Assembly (NCBI GenBank): GCA_027296025.1
Contig: JAPUJU010000399.1
Location: forward strand, 1 to 6,262
Direction of reading: 5' to 3'
Length of the DNA stretch: 6,262 nt
Source of the DNA: a bacterium
GTDB taxonomy: Bacteria > Krumholzibacteriota > Krumholzibacteriia > WVZY01
Shown here: positions 1-6,222 of the stretch, piece after piece
How positions within the stretch are numbered: position 1 is the first letter of the stretch
Layout of the letters: each line of letters opens with the position of its first letter
The notes under the pieces: generated by a model
The model's database searches: none
Told to the model about the DNA's origin: nothing
The model's input: the letters and a program-made list of their open reading frames with translations, nothing else
Made by a program: the position numbers and the translations under genes

Positions 1-1184
1 GGCACCGTTCCGAACCGGCGCAGATCGCAGTACCAGTCAAACGCGTCCCTCGGCAGACCGCGCTCCTTGATGCGCTTCTCGAGCAGGTCGAGGTCGTGTA
101 TGCGCTGCCCGCCCCCGATCACCTCTCCGTAACCGTCGGGAGCAAGCATGTCGACGGACAAGCAGTAGTCGGCGTCGTCCGGGTCGGGCTCCATGTAGAA
201 CGCTTTTATCGCCGTCGGGTAATGGTGAACGAAAACGGGCGTCTCGTAGTTTTCGCTCAGGATGGTTTCGTCAGTGCCACCGAAATCGGAACCGGGCTCA
301 AAACCGGTTTCCTTTTCGACGAGTATCTTCGCCGCGTCCTTGTAGTGGAGCCGGGCGAACGGTTTCTTCACTTTTTCGAGCTTCGAGATATCCCGTTCGA
401 GAATTTCGGAAAGCTCTTTCCCACACATTTCGAGATTTCGTTCGACGATGTAGACGAAAAAGTCTTCTGCGAGATCGATAATGTCATCAAGGGTCGCGAA
501 CGAAACCTCCGGCTCGACCATCCAGAACTCCGTCAGGTGACGCCGCGTCTTTGACTTTTCTGCGCGAAACGTCGGCCCGAAACAGTACACGCGCCCGAAC
601 GCGGCGGCCGTCGCCTCGTTGTAGAGCTGCCCGCTCTGCGACAGATAGGCGCGGTCTCCGAAGTAATCCGTTTCGAACAGGGTGCTCGTTCCCTCGCACG
701 CATTCGGTGTGAAAATCGGCGCGTCCAGGCAGAGAAAACCGTTGCCGTTCAGAAAGTCGCGTATCGCGTTGATTGTGTGATGGCGAACCTTCATTACGAC
801 GTGCTGTTTTCGGCTGCGCAACCACAGGTGCCGGTGATCCAGGAGAAAAGACGTTCCGTGTTCCTTGGGCGTGATCGGAAAATCTTCTGCGGCTCCGAGT
901 TGCTTGATCCCGGTGAGGTTGATTTCGAAACCGCCGGGCGCCCGCTTGTCGGCCCGTATCGAACCGGTGACTTCCACACTGGATTCCTGCGTTAGACTGC
1001 CGAGGAGATCGAACTCCTCTTCGGCAACATCCTTCTTGCCTGCAACGGTCTGAACGAACCCCGATCCGTCTCTCAGGATCAAAAAACGGATCTTGCCGCT
1101 CGATCGCGTATGGAATACCCAACCACGCAGGGCAATCATTTCCCCGACGTGGCTGGAAAGGTCGGATATGCGGGCATACTTCAT
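1..1184 (-). CDS. asnS: Asparaginyl-tRNA synthetase (asparagine--tRNA ligase), C-terminus cut by window edge
   Basis: This cytoplasmic class IIb aminoacyl-tRNA synthetase charges tRNA-Asn with asparagine using ATP. I translated the reverse complement: 394 codons are open without a stop up to the window edge. Residues about 15-100 are the OB-fold anticodon-binding domain (GWVFHTRSSGK, FLILRDGSG). The catalytic domain follows, with motif 1 ending near P156 (LDAPIFTP), QSGQLYNEA at 183-191, and motif 2 at about 206-226 (FRAEKSKTRRHLTEFW). KAFYM (327-331) and GEVIGGGQRIHDLDLL (353-368) are AsnRS-like rather than AspRS-like. The whole resembles the roughly 430-aa Bacillus/Thermus-type enzyme from memory, so about 35-40 residues, including the motif 3 arginine region, lie outside the window. 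The ATG at 1184 is chosen because AGAAGG (1197-1192, minus strand) sits 7 nt upstream and the N-terminus fits the family. It is divergent from the TPR gene. No anomaly is visible in the part present. Confidence 0.96.
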   Translation of the reverse strand, partial: MKYARISDLSSHVGEMIALRGWVFHTRSSGKIRFLILRDGSGFVQTVAGKKDVAEEEFDLLGSLTQESSVEVTGSIRADKRAPGGFEINLTGIKQLGAAEDFPITPKEHGTSFLLDHRHLWLRSRKQHVVMKVRHHTINAIRDFLNGNGFLCLDAPIFTPNACEGTSTLFETDYFGDRAYLSQSGQLYNEATAAAFGRVYCFGPTFRAEKSKTRRHLTEFWMVEPEVSFATLDDIIDLAEDFFVYIVERNLEMCGKELSEILERDISKLEKVKKPFARLHYKDAAKILVEKETGFEPGSDFGGTDETILSENYETPVFVHHYPTAIKAFYMEPDPDDADYCLSVDMLAPDGYGEVIGGGQRIHDLDLLEKRIKERGLPRDAFDWYCDLRRFGTV

Positions 1185-1191
1185 GCTCTGG

Positions 1192-1197
1192 CCTTCT
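1192..1197 (-). promoter_or_regulatory. Ribosome binding site of asnS
   Basis: The minus strand reads AGAAGG, then 7 nt, then ATG at 1184. This spacing supports that start codon. I saw no convincing -35/-10 pair for asnS on this strand. Confidence 0.7.
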
Positions 1198-1279
1198 GCT
1201 GCAAGTTGGTGCGTGGCCTCAAAATACGGAACATCGTGCGCCGGATGACCTACCAATGAATAACACACCTGGGCAGGGG

Positions 1280-1296
1280 CTCCAAACGTTTTGGAG
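1280..1296. promoter_or_regulatory. Perfect 7-bp inverted repeat, possible operator or activator site
   Basis: CTCCAAACGTTTTGGAG has perfect 7-bp arms (CTCCAAA/TTTGGAG) around a 3-nt centre. It lies in the divergent asnS/TPR-gene spacer, about 37 bp upstream of the -24/-12-like element and about 95 bp upstream of asnS. A dimeric regulator could bind here, and an enhancer-binding protein acting on the sigma-54-type promoter is one option. The loop is too short and the setting wrong for a terminator. The function is inferred only from symmetry and position. Confidence 0.35.
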
Positions 1297-1333
1297 AACC
1301 GATTCCGGGTTGATCGATTCCCTGCGAACCACA

Positions 1334-1348
1334 GGCACGATTCTTGCC
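1334..1348 (+). promoter_or_regulatory. Candidate sigma-54 (RpoN) -24/-12 promoter for the TPR/DUF4388/UbiA genes
   Basis: The sequence GGCACGATTCTTGCC matches the established RpoN consensus TGGCACG-N4-TTGC(A/T) at every core position. The invariant GG is at 1334-1335, CACG follows, and the invariant GC is at 1346-1347 with the exact required spacing. The deviations are A instead of T before GG and C instead of A/T after TTGC. Transcription would begin near 1359, leaving a leader of about 77 nt before the GTG at 1436. No equally good sigma-70 promoter was seen in front of this gene. If real, transcription needs an enhancer-binding ATPase, which is not encoded here. Confidence 0.5.
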
Positions 1349-1368
1349 CAACTGCTTAACTTCAAAAG

Positions 1369-1385
1369 AGTTATGTTACGTAACT
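1369..1385. promoter_or_regulatory. Palindrome in the leader of the TPR gene, possible operator
   Basis: AGTTATGTTACGTAACT contains the perfect 10-bp palindrome GTTACGTAAC (1375-1384), with an extra overlapping AGTTA/TAACT pairing. It lies just downstream of the predicted sigma-54 start site, where a repressor could block transcription. A 10-bp AT-rich palindrome can arise by chance, so this is a weak call. Confidence 0.25.
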
Positions 1386-1423
1386 CGCCTAATGTAAAGC
1401 TTTTGGATGACCACGTTTGAAAT

Positions 1424-1428
1424 AAGGG
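1424..1428 (+). promoter_or_regulatory. Ribosome binding site that fixes the GTG start of the TPR gene
   Basis: AAGGG is followed by 7 nt (TACGATC) and the GTG at 1436. An in-frame TGA at 1418-1420 closes the frame just upstream. The GTG is therefore the only sensible initiation codon, and it places a clean signal peptide at the N-terminus. Confidence 0.7.
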
Positions 1429-1435
1429 TACGATC

Positions 1436-3298
1436 GTGAAAGTCGCCCCCATAAGACAGCTTGCAATCTGCCTTGTAGCACTGTTTGCGCTCTTTGCGCC
1501 CGACGTGTGCAGCGCAAAAAACTCCAAAGCGGAAAACATTGCCGCCTACCGGCACACCCAACTCTCGCGCGGCGCCAGAGCCCTGCCCGTGCTGGCACAG
1601 CTGGAGTACAGCGAAGCGCTCGAGTTCCTGCGGCAGGGCGATCGCGCGACGGCGGAGCAGAGGCTCGAGAGCGCCATGAGCCTGGACCCGGGCTTCGCCG
1701 ATCCGCACTTCACGATGGCGGGGCTCAAGCTCAGGGATTTCAGTTTTGACGCCGCCGTCTACCTGATCGAGGGCGTCACGCTCGCGACCCGGGACTTTCA
1801 CACGCAGGGACGACTCGTTATCAACTTCATGACGTTCGTGCCCTACGTCCTGATTCTCGTTTCGCTGATTTTCTGTATCGCCATGGCGATCCGTTACCTG
1901 CCGTTTGGCGCACACCGGATCAAGGAGTTCATAGAAAACCGGATGAGCGCCCTGCTTGCGGGCCCGTCGGCAATAATGCTCCTGCTGGTTCCCCTCGTGG
2001 TGTTCCCAGGTATTATTACAGCACTCGCCTACGTCACGATCACGTGCTGGATGTTCATGTACAGACGCGAACGGTTCGTCCTCCTGATGTTGATCACGCC
2101 GTTTGTCCTCTACGGTTTGTTCGGTTCGCTCCTGGGCCCGATCACATCGATCGCCGACCCCAAGTCGATGACCAGCCTCATTTCGCGGGCGAATCACGAC
2201 CCGGGAAGCGTCGAACTCATCGAAGCAATCGAACAAACGTCGGCTGGAGAACTCGAACCTGAGAAAGATATGGCGCTCGGGCTCTTGTACCAGCGACGAG
2301 GTGACTACGTGACTGCAGCCGATCACTTTTTTCGTACTATCTCACGCAAGAAGCACCTGGCGATGGCTTATATAAATCTCGGCAACGTGTACTTCATGCA
2401 GGGCGACTACGCCAAAGCTCTCGAGGGCTACCGGAAATCCGAGGGAATCGAACCGCTGGATCCTGTATGTCAGCACGCGCTCGCGCAGGCATATATCAGG
2501 GAATTGTTGATGAAGGAATCGTCGAAGTCGCTCCAGCTGGCGTCGGCGCTGGGCATAGACAACATAAGAAAATCGTATGCTGAAGGCGCCCTGGACAACG
2601 TTGCGGTATTCCCGAAGACGTATTCGCCCATGGAGATGTGGCGCATCGCAATGCGGGATTCGGGAACAAATTCGGCGAACTACTTCGATGAAGCTCTCAG
2701 CCCATTCATGCGTTTCCCGCGAACGGCGAGTGCGTGGATCCTCATCGGCGCACTAATCGCGACGTTCATTCTCAGCGCCATCATCAAACCGTGGAAGCTC
2801 ACCTTCCAGTGTTCAAACTGCGGAAGCCTCGCGTGCGAGGGTTGCTCCAGCGACTCCGGTGACATGAGTCTGTGTCGTGAATGCGCGTCGGCCATCGAAC
2901 ACGCGTCGTCGGAGAAAGTTATTGCCGCGCTTTTGCGCCAGAAACGCCACAGCAGCCTCGTCAGTCGCCGGCGATCCGCGCGCTTCGCGACGATGCTCCT
3001 CCCCGGAGTCCAGCATTTCTCGTACGGTCGGATGTCACGCGGTTTCACGCTGGCAACACTGTTTGCGGTATCCGCTCTCGAGCTTTTCGCCCGCGGGTAT
3101 ATCGTTCCGGACGAGCACATGCTCATTTTCGGGAAAGCCCCCTGGAAACTGATACTTCCCGCCGCGGGTCTGCTACTCGCGTACCTGTCGACGTTTCTCT
3201 CGAGACAGGGGATGGACTTGAGAGATCGCAAGGTCAAGAAGCGCAGCCAGCGTCCCGAGAAAAAGAACGACGAAAAGAAAGCCGTCCGCGCCGCGTAG
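1436..3298 (+). CDS. TPR-repeat polytopic membrane protein with zinc-ribbon-like six-cysteine segment (function unknown)
   Basis: I do not recognise this 620-aa protein as a named family. It starts at GTG. Residues 1-27 look like a signal peptide (hydrophobic 8-21, VCSA before K28). Two TPR-like repeats lie at about 55-121 and two to three more at about 277-370 (AYINLGNVYFMQGDYAKALE is a textbook TPR). Membrane segments are apparent at about 129-151, 175-191, 192-208, 213-236, 431-450, 535-556 and 571-588. After the fifth comes C459-x2-C462-x4-C467-x2-C470-x9-C480-x2-C483, a likely zinc-binding knuckle. The segment LLPGVQHFSYGRMSRGF (521-537) recalls the PG..H..YG...RG motif of small TM2/DUF6677-like membrane proteins. 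The positive-inside rule puts both TPR blocks in the periplasm and the cysteine domain plus lysine-rich tail in the cytoplasm. The protein probably scaffolds partners across the inner membrane. It is the first gene of a likely three-gene transcript. Confidence 0.93.
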   Translation: MKVAPIRQLAICLVALFALFAPDVCSAKNSKAENIAAYRHTQLSRGARALPVLAQLEYSEALEFLRQGDRATAEQRLESAMSLDPGFADPHFTMAGLKLRDFSFDAAVYLIEGVTLATRDFHTQGRLVINFMTFVPYVLILVSLIFCIAMAIRYLPFGAHRIKEFIENRMSALLAGPSAIMLLLVPLVVFPGIITALAYVTITCWMFMYRRERFVLLMLITPFVLYGLFGSLLGPITSIADPKSMTSLISRANHDPGSVELIEAIEQTSAGELEPEKDMALGLLYQRRGDYVTAADHFFRTISRKKHLAMAYINLGNVYFMQGDYAKALEGYRKSEGIEPLDPVCQHALAQAYIRELLMKESSKSLQLASALGIDNIRKSYAEGALDNVAVFPKTYSPMEMWRIAMRDSGTNSANYFDEALSPFMRFPRTASAWILIGALIATFILSAIIKPWKLTFQCSNCGSLACEGCSSDSGDMSLCRECASAIEHASSEKVIAALLRQKRHSSLVSRRRSARFATMLLPGVQHFSYGRMSRGFTLATLFAVSALELFARGYIVPDEHMLIFGKAPWKLILPAAGLLLAYLSTFLSRQGMDLRDRKVKKRSQRPEKKNDEKKAVRAA

Positions 3299-3306
3299 CG
3301 CGGGAC

Positions 3307-3313
3307 AAAGGAG
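3307..3313 (+). promoter_or_regulatory. Ribosome binding site of the DUF4388 gene
   Basis: AAAGGAG is a strong Shine-Dalgarno sequence ending 4 nt before the ATG at 3318, inside the 19-bp gap after the TPR gene. The short spacer is slightly tight, but no other in-frame start nearby fits the DUF4388 N-terminus as well. Confidence 0.75.
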
Positions 3314-3317
3314 TGAG

Positions 3318-4412
3318 ATGTCCCTCGAAGGAAATCTGTCGGCATTCGGAATATCCGAGATCCTTCAGCTGATTGCCGTTCAGCAGAAGTCCGGGATGCT
3401 TTCCATCACAAACCCCGAAGGCGCCGCGCGTGTGCTATTTTTTCGCAAGGGCGACATTATTTCCACGCGTGATCGACGACGGCGTTCAAAGGATCCGTTC
3501 AAAGACTACCTGACGCGCTACGGAATCCTCTCGCGCGAAGACCTTATCCGTGTGACACAGCTCAGCGCGCAGTCGAAACTCGATCTCACCGACATTCTTG
3601 TTTCGGAAAACCTCATGACCGAAGACGAGGTTCGCACGCAGTTCCATAGCCACGTACAGGAATCCGTGCACGAAGTCCTCGAGTGGGCGCAAGGCAGCTA
3701 CAAGTTCATTCCCGGGAACGACGTCATCTCCGGCATCAAAACCTGGGGCGAGTTCAGCGTTGAAGGGACGCTCATGGAGTGTATGCGACGAATCGACGAG
3801 TTCCCGTTCATGCTCGAACTGATCCCGGATCCGAGCGTGGTTGTCGAGAAAATCGTCGACCCCGACGACGAAATGGAGTTAACGACCAACGACAAGCAAG
3901 TCCTCAACATACTCAACAAATCGCACACCGTTGACGCACTGATTGCGAAGGGGAAACTTCCAAAGTTCGAGGTTTACGAGGCAATCAAGCACCTCAATGA
4001 AAAGGATCTCGTTCGAATAACCGGTGATCACGTAGCTGACGCGCAGGAGGAAGATTCGAAACGATCAGTTGTCCGCGGAAGTCGCCGACGCAACATCATT
4101 CCGTTCCTGGTGTCATTGGCGATGTTCGTGGGCGCGTTGCTTCTCGCTGGCAAGTACGCGCTGCCTCAGGTGCGCACGCTGATTCTCGAACGCTCTGTGG
4201 CATCGGAAGACGCGCCGATCACGCGTAACCGTACCGAAGCGCGCCTGCGCTGGATTCTTGAAGCGTACTACGCCGAGAAAGGTCGGTATCCCACAACGAT
4301 TTCGTTGCTGAAAAAGGACGGCCGCCTCGACGAAGCGTTCATTGACGACCTGAAGCGCGTCAACCTGCAATACCGTTTGACAGGGAATGGTAGCGGCTAT
4401 ACGCTCCTCTAA
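3318..4412 (+). CDS. DUF4388 protein with winged-helix-like segment, one membrane helix and pseudopilin-like C-terminal domain
   Basis: This 364-aa protein has four parts. Residues 1 to about 165 match the DUF4388 (PatA N-terminal-like) fold: SLEGNLSAFGISEILQLI, then GMLSI and FFRKGDII, then a helical stretch. This domain is common in bacterial regulators and gliding or polarity proteins and has no enzymatic signature. Residues about 186-236 (LTTNDKQVLNILN to HLNEKDLVRI) resemble the winged-helix segments often attached to DUF4388. A basic stretch (RGSRRR) precedes a membrane helix at about 259-277, so the N-terminus should be cytoplasmic. Residues about 300-364 (RTEARLRWILEAYYAEKGRYP, ending YRLTGNGSGYTLL) resemble the periplasmic part of type II secretion pseudopilins of the GspG kind. 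I see no prepilin cleavage motif. It lies 19 bp after the TPR gene and directly abuts the UbiA gene. A role in cross-membrane sensing or assembly is inference. Confidence 0.92.
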   Translation: MSLEGNLSAFGISEILQLIAVQQKSGMLSITNPEGAARVLFFRKGDIISTRDRRRRSKDPFKDYLTRYGILSREDLIRVTQLSAQSKLDLTDILVSENLMTEDEVRTQFHSHVQESVHEVLEWAQGSYKFIPGNDVISGIKTWGEFSVEGTLMECMRRIDEFPFMLELIPDPSVVVEKIVDPDDEMELTTNDKQVLNILNKSHTVDALIAKGKLPKFEVYEAIKHLNEKDLVRITGDHVADAQEEDSKRSVVRGSRRRNIIPFLVSLAMFVGALLLAGKYALPQVRTLILERSVASEDAPITRNRTEARLRWILEAYYAEKGRYPTTISLLKKDGRLDEAFIDDLKRVNLQYRLTGNGSGYTLL

Positions 4413-5381
4413 ATGCAGCATGTCACCGCGGATTCCCCTCCATCCAGGAACAAACTAAACCCGCTGATTCGTCTGTGCGATTTTATTTTTGTGCTGCGTC
4501 CGCTGATCCTTATTCCCGCGTGGAGTTTTTTCCTCATCGGTGCGGCGCAATCGTCGGGATCCGGACTACCGGCCGGGTCGTTTCCACCCGCAACTGTGCT
4601 GAAATCTTTAACCGCCATCCTGATCGTCGCGTACCTGATCAATCAGATTTTTGACAAGGACGCTGATCGGCGGAACAACAAGATTTTCTACCTGGCGAAC
4701 GGCATATTCTCGGAGTGGATGTTGCTGGTTATCGCGGGTGCATTTTTCGTTGTGGCGTCCGTCACTTTTCAGGCGGCGGAAAACTTTCAACGCGGGCCGC
4801 TTGTCCTCGCCCTTTTCCTGGCTCTTGTCTACTCGTTACCACCGATCCGGCTGTGTGCGCGCCCTGTCCTCGACGTCGGCGCGAACGCCGTCGGGTACGG
4901 CGGCATCGCATTTGTTCTGGGTCACACGGTTTTCAACCCGTCGTTGAGGGACGCACTCGGGGAGTCGATCCCGTACATGCTGATGGTGGGCGCCACGTTT
5001 CTTCACACGACGATTCTCGATGTGGAAGGCGACCGCGATTCCGGGAAGGTCAGCACAGCGGTGTGGATCGGCGTGAAACGGTCGGCCATACTTGCTGTCG
5101 GTCTTCATGCGGCTGCCGTCGTCGTCGCGGCGCTCTCGGGTCACATGATGACGCTCGCTGTCACCGGGATCGGCTTCCCGATCTCGGTCTACGCCTGTGT
5201 CAGGACGAACAAACGAACGAGCAGCGCTCTGGTACAGAGCAGTATACTCATCGTAACGGTCGCCGCCGTCGTGGCCTGGCCGGTGTACCTCAGCATCGTC
5301 CTACCGCTCGTTCTGCTCGCGCGGTACTACTACAAACGCCGGTTCGGAATCACTTATCCCGGCCCGGCTGGAAGCGCGTGA
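4413..5381 (+). CDS. UbiA-family membrane prenyltransferase, substrate unknown
   Basis: UbiA-superfamily enzymes are inner-membrane proteins that transfer a polyprenyl group from its diphosphate to an acceptor in quinone, chlorophyll, heme O or lipid synthesis. This one has 322 aa and about eight to nine hydrophobic segments. The first aspartate motif is N77-Q-I-F-D81-K-D-A-D85 (NxxxDxxxD, Mg-diphosphate binding), followed by the usual NNKIF and GIFSE context. YSLPPIRL is at 140-147. The second motif is D203-V-E-G-D207, with GDRDSGKVSTAVWIG after it. Family membership is clear. The acceptor is not, since no quinone or pigment genes are adjacent. The ATG directly follows the TAA of the DUF4388 gene and has no visible Shine-Dalgarno, so translation probably depends on termination-reinitiation coupling. 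Its last 32 bp overlap the convergent deacetylase gene. Confidence 0.92.
   Translation: MQHVTADSPPSRNKLNPLIRLCDFIFVLRPLILIPAWSFFLIGAAQSSGSGLPAGSFPPATVLKSLTAILIVAYLINQIFDKDADRRNNKIFYLANGIFSEWMLLVIAGAFFVVASVTFQAAENFQRGPLVLALFLALVYSLPPIRLCARPVLDVGANAVGYGGIAFVLGHTVFNPSLRDALGESIPYMLMVGATFLHTTILDVEGDRDSGKVSTAVWIGVKRSAILAVGLHAAAVVVAALSGHMMTLAVTGIGFPISVYACVRTNKRTSSALVQSSILIVTVAAVVAWPVYLSIVLPLVLLARYYYKRRFGITYPGPAGSA
5350..5381. other. 32-bp tail-to-tail coding overlap between UbiA and deacetylase genes
   Basis: The plus-strand UbiA gene ends at 5381 and the minus-strand deacetylase gene ends at 5350, so 32 bp encode both C-termini. No hairpin-plus-T-run terminator is seen on either strand around it. 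Transcripts from the two sides probably overlap. Confidence 0.85.
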
Positions 5382-6222
5382 GCATCGGCGTCAGCATGGC
5401 GACGGCGTTGATCCCGCGGCACTTCATTTCCTCGACCCAGAACAGTGGATTTTTCTCGAGTTTGCACCCTAGTGTCATCGGGGTATCGATGATGTACACC
5501 GCGTTGCGGCGTAGCGCGAAACGGTCGATCTGCCGGTTGGAGTGCCTCGGATAGAGCGAGAACGCAGCATCGTATCCCGCGTTCTTGACTGCAAGAACAA
5601 CCCGGTCGTTGTATCGCCCGAACGGATACGAGAAGCACCGGGCATCGATGCCCGCCTCATCCCGGATGGCTCTACGCGAAGTTACGAGCTGATCAGCCAG
5701 CGCGTCGCCCCACAGGCGCGTCAGATCCGAGTGATTCAACCCGTGTGAACCAAACTCGACTCCTCTTGCGGCCATTTCCCGCACCTGCTGCCAGGAAAGG
5801 TGACGAAAAGGCTTCCGCCCCAGAGATAACTCCCAGGAATTGGTCCGGCCCGCATATGCGGTAACAAGAAAAACGAGGAGCGGAATCTGACGTGGCGCGA
5901 GAACTTCGAAGTACAGATCGTAGAGCTGCTCGTAGCCGTCATCGAAAGTCAGGAGAAGGCGATTGGTTTTCTTTTGCACCGATTCGTCAAGCGATTCAAG
6001 GAAGTCGTGCTGTCCGATAAACGTGTACCCGCGCGAATGCAGGCGGTCGACCTGCGTCGTGAAACGGGCACGTGTCGTCCAGGTACCCTCCAGAAGAAAC
6101 GAATCGGAGAGCTTGTGATAGCAGAGTGTCCGCGGCGACCCCTCCGGCGGATACTGATAACGTGTGCGCCAGAGAATGAAAAGAAAAAGCGCGATTGCGG
6201 GTATCAGAATAAGAACAAACAT
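5350..6222 (-). CDS. Membrane-anchored polysaccharide deacetylase (NodB homology, CE4-like)
   Basis: CE4 enzymes remove N- or O-acetyl groups from glycans such as peptidoglycan, chitooligosaccharides or exopolysaccharide, using a divalent metal. This 290-aa protein has one N-terminal hydrophobic anchor (2-18) followed by RTRYQ, so the short N-terminal tail is inside or the anchor is an uncleaved signal, with the catalytic domain outside. CYHKL (34-38) is the common N-terminal element. Motif 1 is LTFDDGY (91-97, D94 and D95), motif 2 is SHGLNH (159-164, metal ligands H160 and H164), and motif 3 is YPFGRYND (199-206). All expected core residues are present, so an active enzyme is likely. The glycan is unknown. 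No clear Shine-Dalgarno precedes the ATG at 6222, and the frame stays open upstream to the window edge. The true start could be upstream, although the hydrophobic anchor right after this Met favours it. It is convergent with UbiA. Confidence 0.92.
   Translation of the reverse strand: MFVLILIPAIALFLFILWRTRYQYPPEGSPRTLCYHKLSDSFLLEGTWTTRARFTTQVDRLHSRGYTFIGQHDFLESLDESVQKKTNRLLLTFDDGYEQLYDLYFEVLAPRQIPLLVFLVTAYAGRTNSWELSLGRKPFRHLSWQQVREMAARGVEFGSHGLNHSDLTRLWGDALADQLVTSRRAIRDEAGIDARCFSYPFGRYNDRVVLAVKNAGYDAAFSLYPRHSNRQIDRFALRRNAVYIIDTPMTLGCKLEKNPLFWVEEMKCRGINAVAMLTPMLTRFQPGRDK

Noticed and set aside
487..1122. 211-codon minus-strand frame inside asnS
   Set aside because: It is in a different frame from asnS, which shows unmistakable class II motifs throughout. 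Its protein is arginine-rich with no recognisable domain.
1183..1248. 21-codon plus-strand open frame in the divergent spacer
   Set aside because: Its ATG overlaps the asnS start and there is no ribosome binding site. The composition looks random.
1280..1296. Reading the inverted repeat as a rho-independent terminator
   Set aside because: The loop is only 3 nt, the stem is short, no T-run follows, and both flanking genes point away from it.
1240..1300. Sigma-70-like promoter for asnS (TTGGAG with TATTCA at 17 bp on the minus strand)
   Set aside because: The -10 matches the consensus at only about three of six positions, too weak to annotate.
1376..2326. 316-codon open frame on the minus strand opposite the TPR gene
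   Set aside because: It is rich in Arg, His, Glu and Gln with no domain, and lies opposite a protein with clear TPRs, a signal peptide and membrane helices. It is a GC-bias shadow.
2680..3345. 221-codon minus-strand frame opposite the 3' end of the TPR gene
   Set aside because: There is no domain or ribosome binding site, and it overlaps the cysteine motif and membrane helices of the real gene. It also spans the gene junction.
4715..5554. 279-codon plus-strand frame crossing UbiA and the 3' part of the deacetylase gene
   Set aside because: It is highly Arg/Cys/His-rich and low in complexity, conflicting with two well-supported genes in other frames.
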